A stretch of DNA of 64,000 nucleotides. Origin: Streptomyces syringium (lineage in GTDB: Bacteria > Actinomycetota > Actinomycetes > Streptomycetales > Streptomycetaceae). The DNA is taken from the NCBI RefSeq assembly GCF_017876625.1, contig NZ_JAGIOH010000001.1, forward strand, positions 6,221,501 through 6,285,500, written 5' to 3'. Below the pieces are notes generated by a model. It was given only the letters and a program-made list of their open reading frames with translations. It made no database searches and was not told the DNA's origin. Positions 56,308 through 64,000 of this stretch are shown here, piece after piece (the first letter of the stretch is position 1; each line of letters begins with the position of its first letter). The position numbers and the translations under genes are program-made.

Positions 56308-57117
56308 TCATACCCGGCACAGGAGTTCGCCGTTCAGCACGGCGAACCACGCGTCCTCGTGCCGTCCCCACTCGTGCCAGGCCGCCGCTATGTCCGCGAG
56401 GCCCGCCGCGTCCGTGTGGCCGCCGTCCACGGCGAGCCGCGCGTACGTGGACGCGACCGTGCGGTCGGCCCACAGCCCGCTCCACCAGGCACGATCGCCC
56501 TCGCCGGCGAAACACCAGGCGCTCGCGCCGGCGGTGACGTCGGTGAAGCCCGCCCGCCGCGCCCAGGACAGCAGCAGGCGCCCCGCGTCGGGTTCGCCGC
56601 CACCCGCGCGGGCGACGCGCTGGTACAGGTCCAGCCAGTCGTCCAGACCCGGCACGCGCGGATACCAGGTCATGGCCGCGTAGTCCGCGTCCCGGACGGC
56701 GACGACGCCGCCGGGGCGGCAGACCCGGCGCATCTCGCGCAGCGCGGCCACCGGGTCGCCGACGTGCTGGAGCACCTGGTGGGCGTGGACGACGTCGAAG
56801 GAGCCGTCCGGGAAGTCCAGCGCGTGGACGTCACCGGTCGTGAAGCGGACGTTGTCCAGCCCGCGCTCACGGGCGACGGCGCGGGCCCGCTCCAGCACGT
56901 CCGCCGCCGCGTCCAGCCCGGTCACCGCGCCCTGCGGCACCCGCGCGGCCAGATCGGCCGTGATGGTGCCCGGCCCGCAGCCGATGTCCAGGACCGCCAT
57001 GTCCGGCCGCAGTTCGGGGAGCAGATACGCGGCGGAGTTCGCCGCGGTGCGCCAACTGTGCGAACGCAGGACGGACTCGTGGTGTCCGTGGGTATAGACG
57101 GCGGTCTCGTGCGGCAT
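56308..57117 (-). CDS. Class I SAM-dependent methyltransferase
   Basis: A 269-residue methyltransferase. VLDIGCGPGTIT is motif I for SAM binding, GLDAAADVLERAR motif II, FDVVHAHQVLQHV motif IV/V, and RVCRPGGVVAVRD the post-motif. It resembles UbiE/ArsM-like small-molecule enzymes; the substrate is unknown. It lies alone on the minus strand, 59 bases upstream of the VOC gene in the direction of transcription, and may be co-transcribed with it. Confidence 0.93.
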   Translation of the reverse strand: MPHETAVYTHGHHESVLRSHSWRTAANSAAYLLPELRPDMAVLDIGCGPGTITADLAARVPQGAVTGLDAAADVLERARAVARERGLDNVRFTTGDVHALDFPDGSFDVVHAHQVLQHVGDPVAALREMRRVCRPGGVVAVRDADYAAMTWYPRVPGLDDWLDLYQRVARAGGGEPDAGRLLLSWARRAGFTDVTAGASAWCFAGEGDRAWWSGLWADRTVASTYARLAVDGGHTDAAGLADIAAAWHEWGRHEDAWFAVLNGELLCRV

Positions 57118-57192
57118 GGCGACTCCTCGGTGTCCGCGGGCCTAGGGCCGCCACCGTAGGCGATCGTCTCGGATCACGAGAGTGGCGTCTCG

Positions 57193-58686
57193 TCATTCGG
57201 GCAGCCGATAGACGACCAGCCCTTCGTTCTCCTTCGCCATGGTCAACGCGTGCGGCGCGGAGGCGACTTCGCCGTCGTACGCCAGGTGCGTGCCGGGCCG
57301 GATGCCGCTGATGCGCAACTGCCGCGCCCGGGCCGTCCCGAGCACCGGCGAATGCCGAAGCGCGCCCGTCAGCGCGGCCGCGAGCAGCCGGGTGCGGGCC
57401 AGCCGGCCGCCGTAGACCATGCGGACGTCGAGGACCCCGTCGGCGAGGTCGTGACGCCGCACGGGGGCCAGACCCACGCCCCGGTACGTGCAGTTGCCGA
57501 CGAAGAGCATCCACAGCTGCCGTTCCCGGCCGTCGACCCACAGCCGCACCGGCTTCGCCGAGTTCAGCACGTGCACGGCCGCCAGCACCCCGGCCGGCCA
57601 GGCCCCGACCCGCGGGGCCCACCGCTCGCGCACCCGCACGAGCTCCGGGTACGCGCCGATGCTGAAGGTGTTGAGGAAATGCCGCGTCGTGTCCGCGTCC
57701 GCGCCGTCGTCCGCCGGCCTGAACCGCACCAGATCCACCGCCACGGCCTCCCCGGTCTCCACGGCCCGGCAGGCGTCGGCCACGGACTCGATGCCCAGGT
57801 CGTACGCGAAGTGGTTGTACGTGCCGCCCGGCAGCACCGCCAGCGGCAGCCCGTACCGCCGCGCGACGGCCGCCGCCGCGTTGACGGTGCCGTCACCGCC
57901 GAAGACGCCGAGCGCCCCGCCGAGCTCCGCCGCGCGGCCGGCCGCCGCCGTCAGCGCATCCTCCAGCGTCTCGCCGTCGTCCTCCGACCCGCACTCGACC
58001 ACCTCCGCGAGCGGGAGCACAGCGCGCACCTGCTCCGCCACGTCCGACCGCACCGCCGCCCGCTGACCGGAGCCCACGTTCGCGACCACGACGAGGCCCT
58101 CGCCACCGGGCAGCGCCGGTGCGCTCGCCCGCGGCCGGGCCGGCGGCGCGAGCTGCGCCCGCGTGGGCACCAGCCCCCGCACCGCGAACGCCGCGCCCGC
58201 GCCCAGCAGCGCGCCCGCCAGGACGTCCCCGGGGTAGTGCACACCGGTGTAGACGCGGGAGAAGCACACCGACGCGGCGATCGGCGCCAGGGCCAGACCC
58301 CACGCCGGCTTCTCCAGCGCGACACCCGTCGCGAATGCCACCGCGGAGGCGGAGTGCCCGGAGGGGAAGGACGTCGTGAACGGCTGCCGAGCCAGTTGCC
58401 GTATCACCGGCACGGCGTCCAGCAACGGCCGGTGACGGCGCACGGACGACTTCGCGACCGTGTTGACCGTCGCGGACGCGACAGCCAGCGAGGCCACCCC
58501 GCGCAGCGCCGCCCGCCGCACGGGCCGCCCGCCCACCACCGCGGCCCCTGCCGCCAGCCCGAACCACAACACCCCGTGATCGGCGCTGCGCGACAGCTTG
58601 GGCAACACGCGGTCACCCCCAGGCCAATGCCTGCCGGCGACCATTCTGAACAATGACCGGTCCCACGAACCAAGTACACGTCGCAT
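57193..58686 (-). CDS. PAP2 phosphatase-diacylglycerol kinase fusion
   Basis: A 497-residue bifunctional-type protein. The N-terminal half is a membrane PAP2 phosphatase with all three signature parts: KSSVRRHRP, PSGHSAS and SRVYTGVHYPGD. The C-terminal half is a diacylglycerol/sphingosine kinase-like catalytic domain (GVFGGDGTVNAAA, PGGTYNHFA). Together they suggest phosphatidate-diacylglycerol cycling at the membrane. The ATG at 58686 gives the typical MRRVLGSWDRSLF start, though no clear SD is seen. Divergent from the aminotransferase-like gene. Confidence 0.93.
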   Translation of the reverse strand: MRRVLGSWDRSLFRMVAGRHWPGGDRVLPKLSRSADHGVLWFGLAAGAAVVGGRPVRRAALRGVASLAVASATVNTVAKSSVRRHRPLLDAVPVIRQLARQPFTTSFPSGHSASAVAFATGVALEKPAWGLALAPIAASVCFSRVYTGVHYPGDVLAGALLGAGAAFAVRGLVPTRAQLAPPARPRASAPALPGGEGLVVVANVGSGQRAAVRSDVAEQVRAVLPLAEVVECGSEDDGETLEDALTAAAGRAAELGGALGVFGGDGTVNAAAAVARRYGLPLAVLPGGTYNHFAYDLGIESVADACRAVETGEAVAVDLVRFRPADDGADADTTRHFLNTFSIGAYPELVRVRERWAPRVGAWPAGVLAAVHVLNSAKPVRLWVDGRERQLWMLFVGNCTYRGVGLAPVRRHDLADGVLDVRMVYGGRLARTRLLAAALTGALRHSPVLGTARARQLRISGIRPGTHLAYDGEVASAPHALTMAKENEGLVVYRLPE

Positions 58687-58884
58687 GCGCAAACGTGTAC
58701 CCGGTCTTGGCCTTTCCGCACCGGCGTGTTTCCGCTGGTGCAGCGGCAACAGCCCGCGCAGCGGGAAACGGCGCCGCACCCGGCAAACGTCAAAGCCCCA
58801 GGCAGTGGCCACGGCGGGGCACCCGCTGAGTGGCGGGGCCACCTGCGAAGGTGGAGGCTGGCCAGGTAAGAGGTGGAGGTAAGG

Positions 58885-60090
58885 ATGCAGGCGAACCCGC
58901 CGCTTCCCGCTCTCACCGCGCCGGAGCGCGGACTGCCCGTGCTGGCGGAGCTCGCCGCGCGGGTCGCGGAGGCGGCCGGGCGGACCGGGCCGGAGGCCGT
59001 CGGGGGCGGGAGCGAGCTGCGTGCCGCCGCCTGTGGGTACTGGGCGCGGCGCGGACTGCCCACCGGGCCCGGTGACGTCATCGCGGCCCCGGGCGCCGAG
59101 CCCCTGCTGCTCGCGCTGCTCGCGGCGGCGGGCGGGGACGTGCTGCTGACCCGGCCGTGTGCCGCCGGGTACGGGCCGCTCGCGCGGCTCGCCGGGCGGT
59201 CCGCGTACCACGTGCCCGTGACGGCCGAGAGCGGCGGCGTCCCCGATCCCTTCGCGCTGCTGGAGACCGTGCGGCGGATCCGTGCCGAGGGCGGCAGGCC
59301 GCGGGTGCTGCTGCTGTCCGTCGCCGACGACCCCACCGGCACCGTCGCGCCGCCCGAGATCCTGCACGAGGTCTGCGAGGCCGCTGTCGCGGAGGAGCTG
59401 ACCGTCATCAGCGACGAGACGTGGCGCGACACCCGGCACGACCCGCACGGCACCGTTTTCGTCGGACCGGCGGAGATGATCCCCGGTCACGTCGTCGTCC
59501 TCACCGACCTCGCGGGGTCCCTCACCCCCACCGCCTGGCCCGCCGCCGTGGCCCGCTTCCCCGCGCAGGGGCGCGGGCCGGTTCTGCGGGCCAGGGTCAC
59601 CTCCGCCCTCACCGCCGTACGGGCCGAGCTGCCGCCCCCCATCGCCGCCGCCGCGGCCTACGCGCTGGGCGAGCCCCAGCCCATCCGCGCCCGGACCGCC
59701 GCCCTGTCCCACCTGTACGGCTCACTCGCCGCCGCCGCCCGGGAGCGGCTCGCCGCCGCCGGGGTGCTCTGCCGTCCCCCGCAGACCGGCCCCTATCTCT
59801 ACGCCGACCTGGGCGAACTGCGCGCGCCCCTGGCCGCCCGCGGCATCACCGACTCCGTCGACCTGGAAACGCATCTCAGCGCGCGGCTCGCCCGGCCCGT
59901 CCCCGGCGGCCACCGTTTCGGCGACAGCCCCGACGACCTGCGGGTCCGGCTGTCCACGCCGCCGCTGCTGGGCACCACCGACGAACAGCGGCAGCGGGCC
60001 TTCGAGGCCCGCGATCCGCTGGAAGTGCCGGAGGTGCGGGAGGCTTTGAGCCTCCTGGGTTCGGTCTTCGGCGAACTCGCCGGCGGGTGA
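58885..60090 (+). CDS. Aminotransferase-like protein lacking the PLP lysine
   Basis: A 401-residue protein of the class I/II aminotransferase fold: APGAEPLLLALL (cofactor phosphate region), ADDPTGTVAPP in place of the usual NPTG strand, and SDETWRD with the conserved Asp. Where homologues have S-L-S-K with the Schiff-base Lys, this protein has TDLAGSL, so I see no PLP-binding lysine. It may be a non-catalytic descendant or use PLP differently. The ATG follows a strong AGGTGGAGG site. It lies opposite the DedA gene across a palindrome. Confidence 0.85.
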   Translation: MQANPPLPALTAPERGLPVLAELAARVAEAAGRTGPEAVGGGSELRAAACGYWARRGLPTGPGDVIAAPGAEPLLLALLAAAGGDVLLTRPCAAGYGPLARLAGRSAYHVPVTAESGGVPDPFALLETVRRIRAEGGRPRVLLLSVADDPTGTVAPPEILHEVCEAAVAEELTVISDETWRDTRHDPHGTVFVGPAEMIPGHVVVLTDLAGSLTPTAWPAAVARFPAQGRGPVLRARVTSALTAVRAELPPPIAAAAAYALGEPQPIRARTAALSHLYGSLAAAARERLAAAGVLCRPPQTGPYLYADLGELRAPLAARGITDSVDLETHLSARLARPVPGGHRFGDSPDDLRVRLSTPPLLGTTDEQRQRAFEARDPLEVPEVREALSLLGSVFGELAGG

Positions 60091-60145
60091 CCTCCCGCGG
60101 TGGGCTGTCGGTGCCGCCTGCGGCGGCGAGCGCCCTGCGGGCGCG

Positions 60146-60211
60146 TCCTCAAGCGCCGGACGGGCTGGATTCGGCTGAGCTCGGCCGCCAAGCCCGTCCG
60201 GCGCTTGAGGA
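60146..60211. terminator. 21-bp perfect inverted repeat (Streptomyces dispersed type)
   Basis: Arms 60146-60166 and 60191-60211 are exact inverted repeats, CTCAAGCGCCGGACGGGCT on the left, with a 24-base loop. It resembles the unit after the DUF5107 gene. It lies between convergent genes and probably ends transcription on both strands. Confidence 0.8.
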
Positions 60212-60244
60212 CACCGCCGCGCAGCGGAGGCGCGGGCGACACTC

Positions 60245-60877
60245 CTAGCCGGCGGAGCCACGCCGCAACCGCCGCCACACCGTCGGCGCCGCACCGACCG
60301 CCACCGTCAGGGCGACGGCGGCGACCACGCCCTGCCACGGCCGGGCGAACAGCGAGCCGCCCAGGACGCCGATGACCTGGTACGTGGCCGCCCACGCCAG
60401 CGCCGCGGGGAGCGCGCCGCGGGCGAACCGGCGGGCGGGTACGCGCGCGAGCAGACAGGCCAGCATCACCGGGATCCGCCCGGCCGGCATCAGCCGGGAC
60501 AGCACGAGCACGGTCACCCCGTGCTCCTCCAGGCCCGCCCGCGCCTGCGCCAGCCGCTCGGGCGCCGCCCGCTCGCGCAGCCGTGCCAGCCAGCGCGAGC
60601 CGCCCCGCGAGGCGACGCCCCGCCGCCCGAGCCCGTACAGCGCCAGGTCACCGAGGAAGGCCGCGCCGGCCGCGACCAGGAAGACCCACAGCAGGGAGAA
60701 CGGGGAACTCTGGTGGAACGCCACCACCGCCGCCGAACTCACCACCGCACCCGTCGGCACCACCGGCACCAGCGCACCCAGCACCACCAGCAGGAACAGC
60801 GACGGATAGCCGACCGCCTGCTGTGTCGACTCCGGCGGCACGGCCCGCGTCACCGTCTCGGCCAGCGACCCGATCAC
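60245..60877 (-). CDS. DedA/VTT-domain membrane protein
   Basis: A 210-residue integral membrane protein with a VTT (DedA) domain: LGALVPVVPTGAVVSSAA forms the re-entrant region, and SRLMPAGRIPVMLAC the conserved R-x-x-P segment. DedA proteins act in lipid scrambling and envelope homeostasis, including undecaprenyl phosphate recycling in some bacteria. The GTG start overlaps the MBL-fold gene stop, so the pair is coupled. Confidence 0.9.
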   Translation of the reverse strand: MIGSLAETVTRAVPPESTQQAVGYPSLFLLVVLGALVPVVPTGAVVSSAAVVAFHQSSPFSLLWVFLVAAGAAFLGDLALYGLGRRGVASRGGSRWLARLRERAAPERLAQARAGLEEHGVTVLVLSRLMPAGRIPVMLACLLARVPARRFARGALPAALAWAATYQVIGVLGGSLFARPWQGVVAAVALTVAVGAAPTVWRRLRRGSAG

Positions 60878-61656
60878 ACGGCCTCCGTCGGCCGCACCGA
60901 CTCGCCGTGGGCCAGCCGGTGCACGGTCGCCTTCGGCGCGAGCTGCGCCGCGAGGCGGGCGAACTCCTCGCCGGGCGCGTGGAATTCATGCGGCCGCACG
61001 GCGTCCATGCCGATCGGCCAGTACGTGCCGTAGTGCACCGGAACCGCGCTCGCGGCGTCGAGCAGGGCCAGCGCCCGCGCCGCGCGGCCGGCGTCCAGAT
61101 GCCCGTGGCCGAGGAACGGTCCCCAGCCGCCGACCGGCAGCAATGCCACGTCCACCGGGCCCACTTCGTCGGCCATCGCCCGGAACAGCCCCGTGTCCCC
61201 GGCGAAGTACGTCGTGGCCTCGCCGCGCATCACATAGCCGAGCGCCGGGACCCGGTGCGGCCCGTACGGGCGCCGCCGCCCGTCGTGCTCGGCGTGCACC
61301 GCCCGCACCCGCACCGCCCCGACGGCCAGCTCGTCGCCCGGGGCGGCCTCGCTGACCAGCAGGCCACGGGCGGTGGCCACCTTGCGCAGCCCGGGCACCG
61401 CGGCGGGCGCGCCCCGGGGCACCACCAGACGGGTGCCGGGGGCGAGCCGGGCCAGCGAGCCCAGGTGCAGATGATCGGCGTGCAGATGCGAGACGAGCAC
61501 GACGTCCGCCACGGCCGCCGCCGCGGGCGGCAGCGCGCCCCGGCGGCGGCGCAGATGCCCGAGCCGCCGGACGAAGAGCGGGTCGGTCAGCACCCGCACC
61601 CCGGAGTCCTCCACCGTCGCGGTGGCATGCCCCCACCAGGTGATCTCCACCGGCAC
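60874..61656 (-). CDS. MBL-fold metal-dependent hydrolase
   Basis: A 260-residue metallo-beta-lactamase-fold protein of the UlaG/NAPE-PLD-like group: ITWWGHATATVE at the N-terminus, SHLHADHLH as metal motif, YFAGDTGLF with the bridging Asp and VPVHYGTYWP with the last His. Such enzymes hydrolyse phosphodiesters or lactones. A GTG start at 61656 with a GGGAGG site is preferred over the ATG at 61689. It is coupled to the DedA gene. Confidence 0.92.
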   Translation of the reverse strand: MPVEITWWGHATATVEDSGVRVLTDPLFVRRLGHLRRRRGALPPAAAAVADVVLVSHLHADHLHLGSLARLAPGTRLVVPRGAPAAVPGLRKVATARGLLVSEAAPGDELAVGAVRVRAVHAEHDGRRRPYGPHRVPALGYVMRGEATTYFAGDTGLFRAMADEVGPVDVALLPVGGWGPFLGHGHLDAGRAARALALLDAASAVPVHYGTYWPIGMDAVRPHEFHAPGEEFARLAAQLAPKATVHRLAHGESVRPTEAV

Positions 61657-61740
61657 CCGGGCACCTCCCCGTATCGCTGCCCACGCCACTTCCGTGACGC
61701 ACGTACGCGTCCCGAGCCTACGGCCTGACCGCGCGGGACT

Positions 61741-62265
61741 TCACGAGCGCGCCTCGATGACGTGGACACACAGCGGGAGCCCGTGCACCGGGTGTGTCGT
61801 CTCCCGCTCGCGGCGCATGCCGAGCTTGCGCATGATCTGCTCGGACGCGTCGTTGCCCACGGTGTGGACACTGACGACGCGGGCCAGACCGCGGTCGCGC
61901 AGCGCGAAGTGCAAGGCCGCGCGCGCCGCTTCGGTGGCCAGACCGCTGCCCCAGAACGGGCGGCCGAGCCGCCAGCCCAACTCCACCGCCGGCAGGATCT
62001 CCGGCAGGAAGCGCGGCACCGACAGCCCCACGAATCCGGCCAGTTGACGGCTCTGGCGCACCTCGACGGCAAACAGCCCGAGACCCAGCTCCTCCCACTC
62101 CCGCTCCCACGCGGCGATCGCGTCGGCCGTCTCGGCCCGGTCCCGCACCGAACCGTCCCCGATCCAGCGCATCACCTCCGGGTCGGCGTTGATGGCGGCC
62201 ATCGCGTCGAGATCGTCCTCGCGCCAGCGGCGCAGCGTCAGTCGGGGGGTGCGAAGGGAGGTCAT
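61741..62265 (-). CDS. GNAT N-acetyltransferase (RimJ/RimL type)
   Basis: A 174-residue acetyltransferase: LRTPRLTLRRWREDDLDAMA at the start, VELGWRLGRPFWGSGLATEA as the acetyl-CoA binding region, and ENDASEQ-like GNDASEQIMRKLGM near the C-terminus. This fits the RimJ/RimL group, which modifies ribosomal proteins or small amines. The ATG at 62265 gives the family-typical start and has a GGGAGG-like site. Confidence 0.93.
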   Translation of the reverse strand: MTSLRTPRLTLRRWREDDLDAMAAINADPEVMRWIGDGSVRDRAETADAIAAWEREWEELGLGLFAVEVRQSRQLAGFVGLSVPRFLPEILPAVELGWRLGRPFWGSGLATEAARAALHFALRDRGLARVVSVHTVGNDASEQIMRKLGMRRERETTHPVHGLPLCVHVIEARS

Positions 62266-62482
62266 GCCGCCATCCTGCCCAGCGACAGGACCGAAGCCAC
62301 GTGAGAGGGGAATGATCTGTGAACCAAGGGGATTGAGAGGGACGGGGGTGACACCGCTGCCCCGGGCCGCCCCGCGGCCCGGCCGTCCGGACCACCGCTG
62401 TGCCACGCTGGAGGAGAGCCCGCCCGAGGCGCCGAAGTCCGGGTCCCCCCCGGCGCGGGCGGCGATCGTGAGGTGAATCGCG

Positions 62483-64000
62483 TTGCGCAGGCCCCGTTGG
62501 CGGACCGTGGGCGGAGCCCTGATCAGGGTCGTCGCCGTATGGGCGGTCAGCACCCTCACGATGCTGCTCCTCGCGGGTGCCCTGCCCGACTTCCGGCTCC
62601 AGTCCGCCGACGGCGAGAGCACCACCCGCATCGCGATCACCGCCGCCCTCGGGGCGGGGGCGTTCGGCCTGCTCAGCGCGCTGGTGTGGCCCCTGCTCGT
62701 GCGGGCCCTGCTGCTCGTGCCCGCCTTCGTGCTCGGGCTGCTGGTGTTCTTCCTCAACGGCTCCCTGCTGCTGATAGCCCTGCGTCTGGTGCCCGTCGGC
62801 AACGGCGCGGCCGAGCCGGAGACCGCCGTCGTGGTCGCCGCCGCGATGTCCGCGGCCTCGTCCGCCACCAGCACCTTCCTCGCCGTGCGCGACGACGGCG
62901 CCTACCGGCGGCGCCTCGCCCGCCTCGCCGACCGCAAAAGACGCCGCCGGGGCGCCGAGGGCGGCCCCCGGACCACGCCCGGCACGGTCTTCCTCCAGCT
63001 CGACGGGGTCGGTCACGACGTGCTGTGCGAGGCCCTGCGGCCGCGCACCGGGGCGGGCGGCCGCCGCAGACCGCCGCTGATGGAGACCGTCGCCGGCTGG
63101 GCGGCCGGCAGCCACCGCCTCACCCCGTGGCGCACCGACTGGTCCAGCCAGACCGGCGCCAGCCAGCTCGGCATCCTGCACGGCACCAACGAGGACGTGC
63201 CCGCCTTCCGCTGGTACGAGAAGGAGACCGGCGAGGTGCTGGTCAGCGGGCGGCCCGCCGGCGCGGCCGAGCTCCAGCGCCGGGCGGTGGCCCGCACCCA
63301 GGACGGCGGGCTGCTGAGCGCCGACGGCGCCAGTCGCGGCAACCTCTTCAGCGGCGGCGCCGACCAGCTCGCCCTCGTGCTGTCCGTCGCCGCCCGCCGC
63401 GGCAGACACAACCGCTCCCGCTCCGGCTACTTCGCCTACTTCTCCGACCCCGCCAACGCCACCCGCACCGCCGTCTCCTACCTCGCCGAAGTCCTCCGGG
63501 AGATCGGCCAGTCCATCGGCGCCAGGCTCCGCCGCGAGCACCCGCGCCTCGGCCGCGGCGGCCTCTACCCCTTCGTCCGCGCCTTCGCGACCGTCGTCGA
63601 GCGCGATGTGGTCGTCGCCGCCGTCATCGGCGACATCCTCTCCGGGCGCACCGCCGTCTACGCCGACCTCGTCGGCTACGACGAGGTCGCCCATCACTCC
63701 GGGCCCCGCGGCCGTGACACCCACCAGGTGCTGCGCGGTCTCGACCGCGCCATCGCGCTGATCGCCAAGGTCACCGAGCACGCCCCGCGCCCGTACCGCC
63801 TGGTGCTCCTCTCCGATCACGGGCAGAGCCCCGGCGAGACCTTCGCGGCCCGCTACGGGCTGACCCTGGAGGAGCTGGTGCGGGCCGGCCTCGCGCCGGG
63901 CCCCGGGCGGGAACCGGTCGTGCTGGCGTCGGGCAACCTCGGCCTGGTCTCCTTCCCCGACCTGCCCGGCCGGGCGAGCCGGGAGCTGATCGAGGAGCGG
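62483..64000 (+). CDS. Alkaline-phosphatase-superfamily membrane protein, 3'-truncated
   Basis: The frame is open to the end of the window. The N-terminal 120 residues hold about three or four membrane segments (phage-holin-family-like), including VSTLTMLLLAGAL and LLVPAFVLGLLVFFLNGSLL. A catalytic domain follows with TVFLQLDGVGHDVL (nucleophile-region Asp), then HGTNEDVPAFRW, DLVGYDEVAHHSG and LLSDHGQSPGETF, the metal-binding pattern of type I phosphodiesterases/AlkP enzymes. A TTG start at 62483 with a GAGGTGA site is chosen, because an in-frame stop lies just upstream. Confidence 0.88.
   Translation, partial: MRRPRWRTVGGALIRVVAVWAVSTLTMLLLAGALPDFRLQSADGESTTRIAITAALGAGAFGLLSALVWPLLVRALLLVPAFVLGLLVFFLNGSLLLIALRLVPVGNGAAEPETAVVVAAAMSAASSATSTFLAVRDDGAYRRRLARLADRKRRRRGAEGGPRTTPGTVFLQLDGVGHDVLCEALRPRTGAGGRRRPPLMETVAGWAAGSHRLTPWRTDWSSQTGASQLGILHGTNEDVPAFRWYEKETGEVLVSGRPAGAAELQRRAVARTQDGGLLSADGASRGNLFSGGADQLALVLSVAARRGRHNRSRSGYFAYFSDPANATRTAVSYLAEVLREIGQSIGARLRREHPRLGRGGLYPFVRAFATVVERDVVVAAVIGDILSGRTAVYADLVGYDEVAHHSGPRGRDTHQVLRGLDRAIALIAKVTEHAPRPYRLVLLSDHGQSPGETFAARYGLTLEELVRAGLAPGPGREPVVLASGNLGLVSFPDLPGRASRELIEER

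Noticed and set aside
62473..63717. Plus-strand frame of 414 codons overlapping the last gene
   Set aside because: Arg/Pro/Ala-rich out-of-frame reading; the true frame starts at 62483 and shows membrane segments and AlkP motifs.

Overview
The window is high-GC actinobacterial DNA, most probably a Streptomyces chromosome. The evidence is strong GC bias at third codon positions, DmdR/IdeR-type iron boxes, an MbtH-like protein, a LAL-type LuxR regulator, many GTG/TTG starts, ATGA-type gene overlaps, and intergenic palindromes of a kind common in Streptomyces. No species can be named from the sequence alone.

Region 1 (1-29216) is a catecholate siderophore and peptide locus, almost entirely on the + strand. 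It opens inside one NRPS gene (A-PCP-E-C-TE). A second NRPS gene overlaps it (C-A-PCP-C-A-PCP-E-C), followed by an MbtH-like gene and three peptidase genes (M55 DppA-type, M20, S9). After a gap with two iron boxes comes a complete 2,3-dihydroxybenzoate (DHB) set: dhbA, dhbC, dhbE, dhbB and a free-standing aryl carrier protein. An EntF-like NRPS (C-A-PCP-TE, serine-type code) and an Sfp-type phosphopantetheinyl transferase complete it. The second half therefore looks like an enterobactin-type pathway (DHB-Ser, cyclised by the TE). The first half is a second assembly line whose readable codes point to Thr and a Val-like residue. Its first C domain resembles the EntF C domain, so both lines may draw on the same DHB-loaded carrier. 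No siderophore exporter, receptor or ABC uptake gene is visible.

Region 2 (29217-34100) holds a lipoprotein gene closed by a strong terminator and a minus-strand operon (NTF2-like, FAD monooxygenase, alpha/beta hydrolase). A gene-poor stretch follows, with a frameshifted small lipoprotein gene and a small membrane protein gene.

Region 3 (34098-37102) is an intact IS21-family element of 2685 bp (istA, istB). It has three-unit ends and a 5-bp target duplication, and it splits a small DUF6083-like gene. Rejoining the two halves restores one open frame.

Region 4 (37438-64000) is general Streptomyces metabolism and regulation: DUF4259 protein, alkyl sulfatase, MetE-like methyltransferase with a secreted protein, EF-hand protein, TetR regulator with a likely target gene, RidA family protein, LAL regulator, hydrolases and a nucleoside deaminase. 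It continues with a double ABM-domain membrane protein, a BBE-type flavoenzyme, a DUF5107 protein, a secreted HNH nuclease coupled to a small protein, a VOC protein and a methyltransferase. The last genes are a PAP2-diacylglycerol kinase fusion, an aminotransferase-like protein without a visible catalytic lysine, DedA, an MBL-fold hydrolase, a GNAT enzyme and a truncated alkaline-phosphatase-superfamily membrane protein. Convergent gene pairs here are often separated by perfect GC-rich hairpins.
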